Assembly (NCBI GenBank): GCA_900128565.1
Contig: LT636147.1
Span: forward strand, 1 to 14,098
From: Stramenopiles sp. TOSAG23-6
Taxonomy: Eukaryota; Sar
Direction: 5' to 3'
DNA: 14,098 nt
Every line of letters begins with the position of its first letter. The stretch's first letter is position 1. Below are positions 1 to 6,898 of this stretch, one piece after another. The notes under the pieces are model-generated. The model had not been told where the DNA came from and searched no databases. It saw only the letters and a program-made list of their open reading frames with translations. Both the position numbers and the translations under genes were made by a program.

Positions 1-204
1 CAAAGAGAGCGACAACAAAGAAAGCTAAACAATCGGTTGCATCAATGGAGCTTACATTTGCTGCTGCATTAAGCGCTTACTGGACTTTGTGGACTTTTGA
101 TGGGTTTCCACTTCATTTTGTAAAATTTGAAACTCCGGTTGGTGAGAATTGTACGACCTTTGATGCAATCGATTGTTTAGCTTTCTTTGTTGTCGCTCTC
201 TTTG
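1..204. repeat. Inverted repeat at left edge (arms 1-45 and 160-204), probable chimeric end
   Basis: Bases 1-45 are the reverse complement of 160-204, with position i pairing with 205-i. One mismatch is seen (36 against 169), and the match stops abruptly after position 45. The right arm is ordinary CLC coding sequence for the stretch beginning DAIDCLAFFVV. The left arm read in the CLC frame gives KRATTKKAKQSVAS, a hydrophilic string that does not fit the hydrophobic helix expected there in the family. I infer a fold-back chimera from amplification or assembly, not natural upstream sequence. A genuine small palindrome is possible but less likely. Confidence 0.8.
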
Positions 205-2330
205 GGGGGTTCTTGGGGGCTGGTTTCAATGCCATCGCTGAACATGCAGTATTACTAAGATCTAAATATGTTAAATCAAGGGCTAGACAAGTAGCAGATG
301 TATTTTTTGCCGTCGTTGTTGCTGGGACTATTGCAATATTTGCTGTATTAAACTGGGAGTGCCGCGATGCATCACGTGCTATTTTGTTCCGCGATAGTGG
401 TACTTGCATGAGTAGATTTTATTATGATCAAATCACAGTTGGTCGCGTATCTGTCGCATATGCGTGGGATGCTATTTCTGGTGATAAGATTCTTAAGGAT
501 CTAAAAGAAGGGAAGTATGCTTCAGGTACCAAGCACAAGTCATTCATTGAGGTAAAGTGTATGAATATTCAAACAAATGGACGTGGTATATATGCAGAAA
601 TGCTTACACAAGAATCAAAAGGTAGAAGACTCAGCAACACAGCAAATAATGATTTGAATTCCACTTTTGATATCGATTATTTTTTTGATGAAGATAATCA
701 TGTACGACTTTTAAGTGGTGAATCAAAACATCCCCCAAAACATTCCTCAGAGCATTCCTCAAAACACACATCAAAACATCAACAAACAATTGTGGAGAAG
801 CATAAGCCAATTGATTCTGATTGTATCAAATTGTATGCGGAAATAAATGCGAAAATGGCAAAGGAATCGGAAAATCATGAAGAGCACGAAGATCACGAAG
901 ATCACGAAGAATGTACTCCAAAAAGGCTTTCTTTAGAAGAACAAGGTGTTAACTTAAATTCACATCATTTGCACATCTTTGCAGGTATCCTACATGCAAA
1001 ACAAAAGATATGTAACTCAAGCCCTCAACATCATCGAAGGTTAAATGGTCATGAGTCACACTCAATCATGATTCCTTATGATGAGCTCTGCAAGGATGGA
1101 ATGGACGGGTTTAAACATTCACAAAAAGTCATGGTACATTTGCCACATTTGAAGCAGTCATGTAGCAGCAATGCATATGAGTTTGAGCACGAAGAAAATA
1201 GAGCCGTCAAATTTGATCAACATTTATCTATTGGTTGTGATAAAAAGAAAGAGTTTAATGAACTAGCGATGCTGTTCTTATCAGGCAACCTGCATTCTGT
1301 ACGAGTCCTGCTTTTACGTGGTATTCCACACTTGTTATCTCTGCCTTGTTTACTTGTATTTGCTTTTGTCTCATTTTTGCTTTCCGCAACTTCTTTGGGT
1401 CTCCCTGTCTCTGGGGGCACGGTAATACCAATGATGATGGTTGGAGGTGCATTCGGTCGAGCTGTAGGTGTTATTATGCTTGTCATTCACAAGGAGATAT
1501 GTAAGTACGCATTCAGCGACCCTCATGGGAATATGTTTTATTGGTCAATGGGCTCAAGTCCGATTATCAATTTATGTTCTATATCTGATCCATCCATATA
1601 TGCTGCTATTGGATGTGCGGCATTTATGGGTGGCTCTGGTCGTATAACACTTTTTCTGGCTATTGTGCTTTTGGAAATGACCCAGGACATAAAGTTAACT
1701 GTACCGATTGGCTTTACTACGATAATTGCAATGTATGTTGGAAATGTGTTTAATCATGGCCTTTATCATAGACTATGTCATCTATGGGGTATGCCTATGA
1801 TTTCTCCAGCTGCTGAACAAATTTCAAAATTGATTCCTGTAAAATGGATTATGGCAACTCCTGTCGTAAGCCTAGATAAAAGAGCAAGCGTCGGTGATCT
1901 ACTGGATATGTTTTCTAAATACACGCATAATGCTTTTCCAGTGTGTGACGACCATGGAACTTTATTTGGCCTTTTATCAAAAAAGCAGGTGATTGATCAT
2001 ATTGATCAAAAACTTTGTAACTTATCTGTGCGTGAAAAACATGAAAAAATATTGAACCTGGCGAATCTTATGGAATTGTGTCCTATTACTGTGCGCAGTC
2101 ATATGAAAGTAGCCCGTGTACATACTATGATGATTTCTCTTGGTCTCAGACATATCATCGTCATTGATACTAATAGCAGAGTAGTAGGAATTGTTACTCG
2201 CAAAGATATTCAGTTACATCACATTAAAAAGGCAATTAAAAGTCACAAAGATGAAGTGTACAATTTTGTTGATAATCCAGTTTTATCAAAAGAGGTTGGA
2301 GAGAGTAACAGATCAGAAACTCTCTTGTAA
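45..2330 (+). CDS. CLC-family chloride channel or Cl-/H+ exchanger with two CBS domains, 5'-truncated
   Basis: The protein is a CLC most like the intracellular CLC-6/7 group, which moves Cl- (often in exchange for H+) across endosomal or vacuolar membranes. Residues about 42-72 and 80-108 look like helices J and K. Helices after about residue 403 follow the family, including GLPVSGGTVIP (the GxFxP filter motif is at 458-462, with Val in place of Phe) and YAAIGCAAFMGGSGRITL (about 518-535). Two CBS domains follow at about 598-657 and 673-724. Between helix K and residue 403 lies an insertion of roughly 290 residues, rich in His, Glu and Lys, predicted to be luminal. The first half of a CLC is missing, including the GSGIP and GKEGP filter motifs and the gating and proton glutamates, so channel and exchanger cannot be told apart. 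The frame is open to base 1, but bases 1-45 are an inverted artefact, so the ATG at 45 is probably not the real start. Confidence 0.9.
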   Translation: MELTFAAALSAYWTLWTFDGFPLHFVKFETPVGENCTTFDAIDCLAFFVVALFGGFLGAGFNAIAEHAVLLRSKYVKSRARQVADVFFAVVVAGTIAIFAVLNWECRDASRAILFRDSGTCMSRFYYDQITVGRVSVAYAWDAISGDKILKDLKEGKYASGTKHKSFIEVKCMNIQTNGRGIYAEMLTQESKGRRLSNTANNDLNSTFDIDYFFDEDNHVRLLSGESKHPPKHSSEHSSKHTSKHQQTIVEKHKPIDSDCIKLYAEINAKMAKESENHEEHEDHEDHEECTPKRLSLEEQGVNLNSHHLHIFAGILHAKQKICNSSPQHHRRLNGHESHSIMIPYDELCKDGMDGFKHSQKVMVHLPHLKQSCSSNAYEFEHEENRAVKFDQHLSIGCDKKKEFNELAMLFLSGNLHSVRVLLLRGIPHLLSLPCLLVFAFVSFLLSATSLGLPVSGGTVIPMMMVGGAFGRAVGVIMLVIHKEICKYAFSDPHGNMFYWSMGSSPIINLCSISDPSIYAAIGCAAFMGGSGRITLFLAIVLLEMTQDIKLTVPIGFTTIIAMYVGNVFNHGLYHRLCHLWGMPMISPAAEQISKLIPVKWIMATPVVSLDKRASVGDLLDMFSKYTHNAFPVCDDHGTLFGLLSKKQVIDHIDQKLCNLSVREKHEKILNLANLMELCPITVRSHMKVARVHTMMISLGLRHIIVIDTNSRVVGIVTRKDIQLHHIKKAIKSHKDEVYNFVDNPVLSKEVGESNRSETLL
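723..782 (+). repeat. Imperfect 12-bp tandem repeat coding for a Lys/Ser/His-rich stretch
   Basis: Degenerate 12-base units in the CLC insertion put a histidine at every fourth residue (His229, 233, 237, 241 and 245), separated by Ser, Lys, Pro, Glu and Thr. If helical, these histidines would lie on one face. This spacing suits metal or proton binding, but that role is inferred only from composition. Confidence 0.75.
870..914 (+). repeat. 9-bp tandem repeat coding for Glu-x-His tripeptides
   Basis: Five 9-base units (consensus gaagatcac, the first and last more diverged) encode ENH-EEH-EDH-EDH-EEC at residues 276-290 of the CLC protein. Two central units are identical. The tract alternates acidic residues and histidine, unlike the rest of the protein, and looks like a slippage-expanded minisatellite inside the luminal loop. 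Confidence 0.85.
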
Positions 2331-2831
2331 ATTTTCTATAGCAGTGTATGTAGAAATGGAAAAGTATATTAAGATAATATACACAAAAGATTATGCGATG
2401 TTTTTACAAATAAAAAGGAGATTTAAAATTTGATTCGGTATAATTATTGTTTTTTATAAATTTTTAATCTATTAATATGAGAGTATAGGGTATCTCATTA
2501 CGTTCGCGCATTTTCGTTTTTTTTAATTTTTTCTTTGATTATAATAATATATTTTATTATTATTTTTTCGTGTAGTTCCTAGAAATAACTAACTGTATTT
2601 TTGGAAACGTAACGGTAACACGTTAGTTTAAACTTTTCAACAGAGTCCCCACTGTCCCCCTTAAGCATGGACCAACTAGGGTAACAATAAGTACTTCAAT
2701 TCTCGTACCTAATACCTCAGTACAAACGTAATATATATTATCTTTCTTCGGTAACATTTACCTTTGGCCATCGGACCTTTCTAAAGAATAAATTGAGCTC
2801 TCTGAGGCACCGTGAAAACTTTTAATTGAAA
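2331..2831. other. AT-rich intergenic region between the CLC gene and the hypothetical gene
   Basis: About 500 bases without a supportable gene. An AATAAA hexamer at 2409-2414, 79 bases past the CLC stop, could be a polyadenylation signal. The middle (about 2515-2570) is made of T and AT runs. The last 200 bases are less AT-rich and presumably hold the promoter and 5' leader of the next gene, but no TATA box or other standard element is convincing. No tRNA or other RNA gene was recognised on either strand. Confidence 0.6.
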
Positions 2832-3908
2832 ATGTCAGCAAAAGTTAATCAGACTGCAAAAGCCAATCTGACAAAAGATAAACAATATTATGATATTGAA
2901 GAAATCCGCGCAGCAGTACTATGTATAAGCTTGTCAATAAAGTTGCTTGAAATTTATACTATTTTTAAGACTGAAAAGTGTGTCGTTGACTCCAATAGTA
3001 AAACGTTCCTGCTAAAGCATAGCAGAGCTCTATTAGATCATAGTAGAGCACTCACACAAATAAAGGAGTACCTTTGTTTACTGAAGACTTCATTACATAG
3101 AAAAGTTACACTCACTAAAAAGATTTGCGGGTTTACAGGAAAATATTTACCGTTTGAACTAAAATCCATAAAAGTTTCTCCATTTGAGTATTGCTTTCAT
3201 CACCATAAAACTAAGTACAAAGAATTAATTGGAGCTGCACCCAGAGATTCTTTTGCTCTGTTTGATAAATATGGATATACTGAGTCAAAACGTCATGCTA
3301 TTCTCGCATCTGTACGCGTAGGTATAGATTACATTGCCGAAAATACTCGTTTTCTATCGAGACCAACTGCTGTAACTTTTGTTACTGAGAAAGTGAAACA
3401 TAATATACGTAATTCACGAGTCGTTATTGCTCTAGCACAGGACTTTTTGAACGGGATATCACCAATTGATGCATGTATTTCAAAGATGCAGTATTCTTGT
3501 CGAAGAGCGGTGCGGATGGCGTCAAAGGAAGCTACGATACAAGGGTATCGTATCTCTGTAGAAGTTACACACAAAGTAATAGCAATAGATGATAATATAC
3601 ATGAAACGAAAATACAATTTGATGAGAAGCAAAAAGATAATAACGCCAAAGATGATTTGAAAAGGGAGGACAATAATTGTATATTTTTTGATACCTCACC
3701 TAACAGTAGATATGGAGTATATTCAATGATAAAAGAGGATAATGGTATAGGATTGGACAACTGTAGCAAAGTAAAACAGATTATTCATAAATCCATACTG
3801 GACTGTGCTCTTGATACAAATGATAATGCTCATGTGCTTTCTAGACTTGAAACAGCTGCTAAAAAGTTCAATCGTATCCGCAAAAGACTCAACCGAAAAG
3901 TTCTTTAA
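2832..3908 (+). CDS. Hypothetical basic protein, 358 aa, family not recognised
   Basis: I do not recognise this family. The start is the ATG at 2832. An in-frame TAA at 2823-2825 lies just upstream, so the N terminus (MSAKVNQTAK) is well supported. No signal peptide or membrane segment is visible. The first 250 residues look mostly alpha-helical, with a short internal repeat HSRALLDHSRAL at 63-74. An apparently ordered core, including ASVRVGIDYIAENTRFLSRP and VIALAQDFLNGISPIDACIS, looks like amphipathic helices. Residues about 260-320 are polar and rich in Asp, Asn and Lys, probably disordered, and the protein ends in a basic tail (KKFNRIRKRLNRKVL). Length, base composition and codon use match the neighbouring genes. 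It is a real gene by its long stop-free frame and sensible composition, but its function is unknown. An AATAAA lies at 3957-3962, 49 bases past the stop. Confidence 0.8.
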   Translation: MSAKVNQTAKANLTKDKQYYDIEEIRAAVLCISLSIKLLEIYTIFKTEKCVVDSNSKTFLLKHSRALLDHSRALTQIKEYLCLLKTSLHRKVTLTKKICGFTGKYLPFELKSIKVSPFEYCFHHHKTKYKELIGAAPRDSFALFDKYGYTESKRHAILASVRVGIDYIAENTRFLSRPTAVTFVTEKVKHNIRNSRVVIALAQDFLNGISPIDACISKMQYSCRRAVRMASKEATIQGYRISVEVTHKVIAIDDNIHETKIQFDEKQKDNNAKDDLKREDNNCIFFDTSPNSRYGVYSMIKEDNGIGLDNCSKVKQIIHKSILDCALDTNDNAHVLSRLETAAKKFNRIRKRLNRKVL

Positions 3909-4184
3909 AGAGCAAAGTGTACAATCAAGCCATTGGTTTTGCTATTCCAAAATACAAATAAATTTGAAAAGTATTTATCAATAGCTAAGCATAATTTCGT
4001 CCGTTTTCCCGTAATACAGTAGGTTCATTCTTTTCAAACCTTAATATATTTCTTTTTGATATATATTATATTTCTTTGTATATCATCTGGTATCAAATAT
4101 TTAATTTTTTAATTCATAAATTTCGTCTTGTGTATCCAGTACATGGGCGACAGCTTTTCGAGCAGGTTTGTGATTTTTCAGTGA

Positions 4185-4211
4185 TTTTTTTTTTTTTTTT
4201 TTTTTTTTTTT
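4185..4211. repeat. Poly(T) tract, 27 bases
   Basis: An uninterrupted run of 27 T lies inside the foldback element. On the minus strand this is A27, which could be the tail of a retroposed sequence. The minus-strand sequence just before it holds ggttgagtcc, one base short of a Pol III B-box. No matching A-box is clear, so a SINE remnant is only a possibility. The true length may differ because of polymerase slippage. Confidence 0.8.
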
Positions 4212-4295
4212 GTACGAACTAACTACGGACTCAACCTCCGTGTCACACGGTACACAATATAATATTGTCTAACCTGGCATGCAGTAATTAGTGGG

Positions 4296-4370
4296 AGAAG
4301 ACCCGTTCAAACTCCAGAAGTTCTTTATTAAACCATAATAAAAGTAAGTATCCATTTGAACGGATCTTCT
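4296..4370. repeat. Small nested inverted repeat with 16-bp arms
   Basis: Arms 4296-4311 and 4355-4370 are reverse complements with one mismatch (core agaagaYccgttcaaa). Inside them, a second perfect 7-bp hairpin (4324-4330 with 4336-4342) surrounds the loop aacca. The whole could form a compact two-tier cruciform or RNA hairpin. It lies within the larger foldback element. Confidence 0.7.
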
Positions 4371-4440
4371 ACCGTGGCTTAAAGATTGGCGAGTAAATGA
4401 CTTTCATCAAAAAAAAAAGGTATTGATTTAGTATGACTAT

Positions 4441-4452
4441 AACCCTAACCCT
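4441..4452. repeat. Telomere-like motif, two AACCCT units
   Basis: Two head-to-tail AACCCT units stand isolated in the intergenic region. With the motifs at 4708-4719 and 4799-4816, this makes three telomere-type motifs within about 380 bases upstream of one gene. They could be telo-box-like promoter elements or interstitial telomere remnants. Confidence 0.7.
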
Positions 4453-4476
4453 CGCTTAATTTTACTAGTAAATTAC

Positions 4477-4630
4477 AGCGCGGCAACAATGGCTCTAACT
4501 TCTAAAGTACTGTCAGTTTTGAAATGCCACATAGATAGGTGTATGCATTGCCTGTCATTCGTCATTCCCATATGTGTGAGTAGTCAAAACTGATAGTAAT
4601 TTAGAAGTTAGAGCACATTGTTGCCGCGCT
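4477..4630. repeat. Long hairpin/MITE-like element with about 46-bp inverted arms
   Basis: Bases 4477-4522 and 4584-4630 are inverted copies beginning agcgcggcaacaatg. They differ by two substitutions and one indel. The 61-base loop adds a weaker pairing (cacata with tatgtg), so transcription would give one long, nearly perfect stem. No target-site duplication is visible. It could be a miniature transposable element or a small-RNA precursor. The sequence cannot decide between these, and it ends about 310 bases before the phosphatase start codon. Confidence 0.75.
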
Positions 4631-4641
4631 CAAACCGTCCA

Positions 4642-4656
4642 GATTTCGTGTTTTTG
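4642..4656. promoter_or_regulatory. 15-base motif shared with the ABC transporter upstream region
   Basis: gatttcgtgtttttg here is identical to 13964-13978. Flanking bases are partly alike (accg just upstream in both). Both copies lie in non-coding DNA before a gene. Relative to the gene, the motif is in sense orientation here and antisense at the transporter. It could be a shared factor site or a piece of a dispersed repeat. Confidence 0.4.
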
Positions 4657-4707
4657 CCGTCATGTGAGCCAAATTGACACGAAAAACGAACATAATCACT
4701 CAAAAAC

Positions 4708-4719
4708 CCCTAACCCTAG
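4708..4719. repeat. Telomere-like motif CCCTAACCCTAG
   Basis: The second CCCTAA-type motif lies directly inside the right arm of the 40-bp inverted repeat. It has the same orientation as the copy at 4441. Confidence 0.65.
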
Positions 4720-4798
4720 GCTAAAAGCTGTCGCCCATGTACTGGATACACAAGACGAAATTCAAAAAATCAAAATTAATATTTTTAAAAAAATTGGA

Positions 4799-4816
4799 GG
4801 GTTAGGGTTAGGGTTT
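4799..4816. promoter_or_regulatory. TTAGGG-type run in the leader of the phosphatase gene
   Basis: GGG is followed by two TTAGGG units and TTT, in the opposite orientation to the two upstream motifs. It runs directly into an E2F-like site. In plants, telo-boxes (AAACCCTAA) paired with other elements mark promoters of growth and S-phase genes. A similar role here is inference. Confidence 0.5.
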
Positions 4817-4843
4817 CGCGCCAAAATTGCGCGCGAATTTTGG
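4814..4843. promoter_or_regulatory. E2F/DP-like site within a GC-rich palindrome
   Basis: TTTCGCGCCAAA (4814-4825) matches the E2F/DP consensus TTTSGCGCSAAA. It overlaps a 23-base imperfect palindrome with 8-bp arms ccaaaatt (4821-4828) and aattttgg (4836-4843) around gcgcgcg. In an otherwise AT-rich region this GC-rich symmetric patch stands out. It lies 97-126 bases before the chosen start of the phosphatase gene, where a promoter or leader element would sit. Confidence 0.5.
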
Positions 4844-4939
4844 AATATTCAAAAGACAAGTTCAAGTTCAACCAACTTGCGAATAATAAGACTACATAAT
4901 ATCTTTCCCGAGACTATCTATTCCTTCTCCCTTAATAAA

Positions 4940-6898
4940 ATGAACATGAACTCTAAAGTTATTTCGGTAGCCAATACAGACTTCTCCAGTGGATCAAATA
5001 TTTTGCCGATTAATTCAACACATTTTGAATCGCAAATAAAGACAAGTGAAGGTGTAGTCAGCCCAAGCAGTTCAAATGTCAGAGTAAACACCCAAGCCAC
5101 ACTATCTTATAGTAAGCTACAAAAAAACAATGTAACAAAGAAACCTGTACCACAAATCTACTCAACTCCTCAAAAGTCAGTAGAAATTTTGAAAAATACA
5201 ATCCCTGGGGAATATAAACGTCCACTTGCTCCAATGGTGACACAAGCAGATGAAGAAGAACTCACAGCTGCAATGCTTCTTCTTTCTCCGTTCGCTGTAG
5301 AGCAGCTTTCTGAAACTCACGACGAAACAAAAGCGACAATCGACATCCCCACCCAAAAGATCCAAATGACTGATTTAAAAGAAGGAAACATTGAGAATGG
5401 AGAACATTGCATTACACCACCAAATCTTCCAGTAAAGAAACTTAGCAATGTATCATGGACAGCGACAAAGTTGAAAACGGACTCTGGAATAAAAAATAGT
5501 CTACCTAAAAAAGAAGGGCGGAAAAAAGTGAATTCCTCGATAACAAAGGAAAGAAAACGCTTTGCACGTAGAAAATCTATGAAAGGTGTTATTAGCATGT
5601 CTCGTAAAATTAAAAAGTCATTGGGCAAGCGACGAAATAAATTTCAAATAAAAGCACTGAAAATGGCTAAAAGTGCCAGTAAAAAAAATAGCATTTGTCG
5701 TAATATTGCCTTTAAGTGTGATAGAAAAACAAGTGGGTCAACTACGTGTGGTACATCAGAGGAACTTTCAGCGTCTACAAATGTTGCATCCATTGAGATA
5801 GTAGAGAAAACTAATCCAGACAATCTGAAGAAAAAAACTGTCATTTCCGTTGAAACTTCAAGTAAACATTTTGATCAAGAAAATATGGGTTGTAGTTCAG
5901 CAAATGAACCAGTTGCAAAAAAAACAGCATACATTTCACGAGAAAAAGAACAAAAAGAAAAAATAGATTCTGAATCGTATCAATCGTTACAAAAAAGTTC
6001 AATATGTACAAAATCATTTCTTGGCCATGGTCTCAATCAATACGGACTACCAAAATTGAAGCTTGTATTAGATTTAGATGAAACATTAGTTCATTCAAGG
6101 TTCGAGGATTACATGGATACGGGTTATTTGAGACAAATGGAGTTGAGGCAAGCTAATGTGAAAGCATGTGAAGATTTTCAAATTATGATTGGATCTGAAA
6201 GAGTCCAAGTGAATACGCGTCCCGGACTTATCCCATTTTTAGAAAAAGTTTCAAAGTTGTATGACTTGTATATTTTTACCGCAGCAACTCCGGATTATGC
6301 TTCCTATGTCCTCAATGTCTTAGATCCAAATCGGACAATTTTTAAGGGAAGATTTTATAGACGTCATTGCACTGTACGTAGTAATGGTACATATACCAAA
6401 GACTTACGAAATATTACACGTCATATCGATGCAGAAAATGTACGAAAATACAACGAAATACAGAGAATGCACACCAATAGATGTCCTCATATTAAAGGTG
6501 ACAAGCAAATGTCAAATTTTTGTAATTTGAATGAACGTTTTTCGGGATTTAGTTCTGCTCCGATATCCACTGGATGCGCAATATTATTAAACGATGAAGC
6601 ATGTGATTATGATAGTAGTGACAACGAGATTCCTGTATTTGAAGAATCAGTCGATGTTGCACAGGATTTTGATGATCTCTCTCGAATCATTCTAGTGGAT
6701 AACAGTCCTGTTTGTTTCCTAATGCAACCAGAAAATGGTGTGCCAATCTCATCTTTTTATGATGATGGTAACGATCAAGCTTTATTCAAACTAGAAAGGC
6801 TTCTACGAATGCTTGATAGCCAAGAGGACGTTCGACCACATTTACAAAATTTATTCAATTTAACAACAGAACATATCTATAGGGCAATTGGCCAGTAA
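4940..6898 (+). CDS. HAD-superfamily protein serine phosphatase of the SCP/Dullard (NIF/FCP1) type, with insertion
   Basis: The C-terminal half is a DxDxT phosphatase, related to enzymes that dephosphorylate the RNA polymerase II tail or lipin. Motif I is LDLDETLVH, with nucleophile D378, general acid D380 and T382. RPGLIPFLEKVSKLYDLYIF leads to motif II Thr447 (FTAATPDYA). YTKDL carries motif III Lys487. ILVDNSP has D587-N588, followed by ENGVPISSFYDD. The order and residues are those of an active enzyme. Between Lys487 and D587 there are 100 residues where SCP/Dullard proteins have about 16, so roughly 84 residues are inserted (Cys- and Asp/Glu-rich). The first 370 residues are low in complexity, with a strongly basic block at about 190-250 (RKKVNSS, KERKRFARRKS, KRRNK), suggesting a nuclear protein. 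I start at the ATG at 4940 (MNMNSKV). The open frame upstream has no ATG. The gene is convergent with the ABC transporter. An AATAAA lies at 7011-7016. Confidence 0.88.
   Translation: MNMNSKVISVANTDFSSGSNILPINSTHFESQIKTSEGVVSPSSSNVRVNTQATLSYSKLQKNNVTKKPVPQIYSTPQKSVEILKNTIPGEYKRPLAPMVTQADEEELTAAMLLLSPFAVEQLSETHDETKATIDIPTQKIQMTDLKEGNIENGEHCITPPNLPVKKLSNVSWTATKLKTDSGIKNSLPKKEGRKKVNSSITKERKRFARRKSMKGVISMSRKIKKSLGKRRNKFQIKALKMAKSASKKNSICRNIAFKCDRKTSGSTTCGTSEELSASTNVASIEIVEKTNPDNLKKKTVISVETSSKHFDQENMGCSSANEPVAKKTAYISREKEQKEKIDSESYQSLQKSSICTKSFLGHGLNQYGLPKLKLVLDLDETLVHSRFEDYMDTGYLRQMELRQANVKACEDFQIMIGSERVQVNTRPGLIPFLEKVSKLYDLYIFTAATPDYASYVLNVLDPNRTIFKGRFYRRHCTVRSNGTYTKDLRNITRHIDAENVRKYNEIQRMHTNRCPHIKGDKQMSNFCNLNERFSGFSSAPISTGCAILLNDEACDYDSSDNEIPVFEESVDVAQDFDDLSRIILVDNSPVCFLMQPENGVPISSFYDDGNDQALFKLERLLRMLDSQEDVRPHLQNLFNLTTEHIYRAIGQ

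Larger units (their letters stand above)
4119..4762. repeat. Foldback element: perfect 40-bp inverted repeats 564 bp apart
   Basis: Bases 4119-4158 are the exact reverse complement of 4723-4762 (position i pairs with 8881-i). The match ends sharply on both sides. The enclosed 564 bases contain the T27 tract and two further hairpins. Layout and size (644 bp, non-coding, terminal inverted repeats) resemble a MITE or foldback element inserted upstream of the phosphatase gene. The hexamer aattca at 4111-4116 and again at 4759-4764 might be a target duplication, but the second copy overlaps the arm, so this is weak. Confidence 0.7.
3909..4939. other. Long intergenic region rich in inverted repeats, upstream of the phosphatase gene
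   Basis: About 1 kb with no supportable gene. It holds, in order: a polyadenylation hexamer at 3957, the left arm of a 40-bp inverted repeat, a T27 tract, two nested hairpins, CCCTAA-type motifs, the right inverted-repeat arm, a TTAGGG-type run and an E2F-like palindrome. The frame from 4664 to 4939 is open and joins the phosphatase frame. It starts only with GTG, carries telomere-like and inverted-repeat DNA and has no ATG, so I read it as 5' leader and promoter rather than coding sequence. Confidence 0.65.

Noticed and set aside
2635-2700. Minus-strand tagttggtcc resembling a tRNA A-box
   Set aside because: No B-box follows and no cloverleaf can be drawn.
2826-2831. TTG start two codons before the hypothetical protein's ATG
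   Set aside because: An ATG at 2832 follows directly and an in-frame TAA lies just before. TTG starts are not expected in a nuclear gene.
3329-3769. Antisense open frame of 146 codons across the hypothetical gene
   Set aside because: It is a shadow of the plus-strand gene, with no recognisable domain and no independent promoter or start support.
4216-4256. tRNA-like stem: 5-bp stem with 7-base loop (acgga, ctcaacc, tccgt)
   Set aside because: No acceptor stem, D-arm or T-arm can be fitted around it, and position 37 would be C. It is probably chance.
4294-4316. T-loop-like string gttcaaactcc suggesting a tRNA 3' half
   Set aside because: The G53-C61 pair and the T stem fail, and the string is one arm of the inverted repeat at 4296-4370.
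4664-4939. Extension of the phosphatase to a GTG at 4664, adding 92 residues
   Set aside because: GTG is not a normal eukaryotic start. The added part is encoded by inverted-repeat arm, telomere-like and E2F-like DNA. The nearest ATG upstream (4662) is out of frame and followed at once by TGA.
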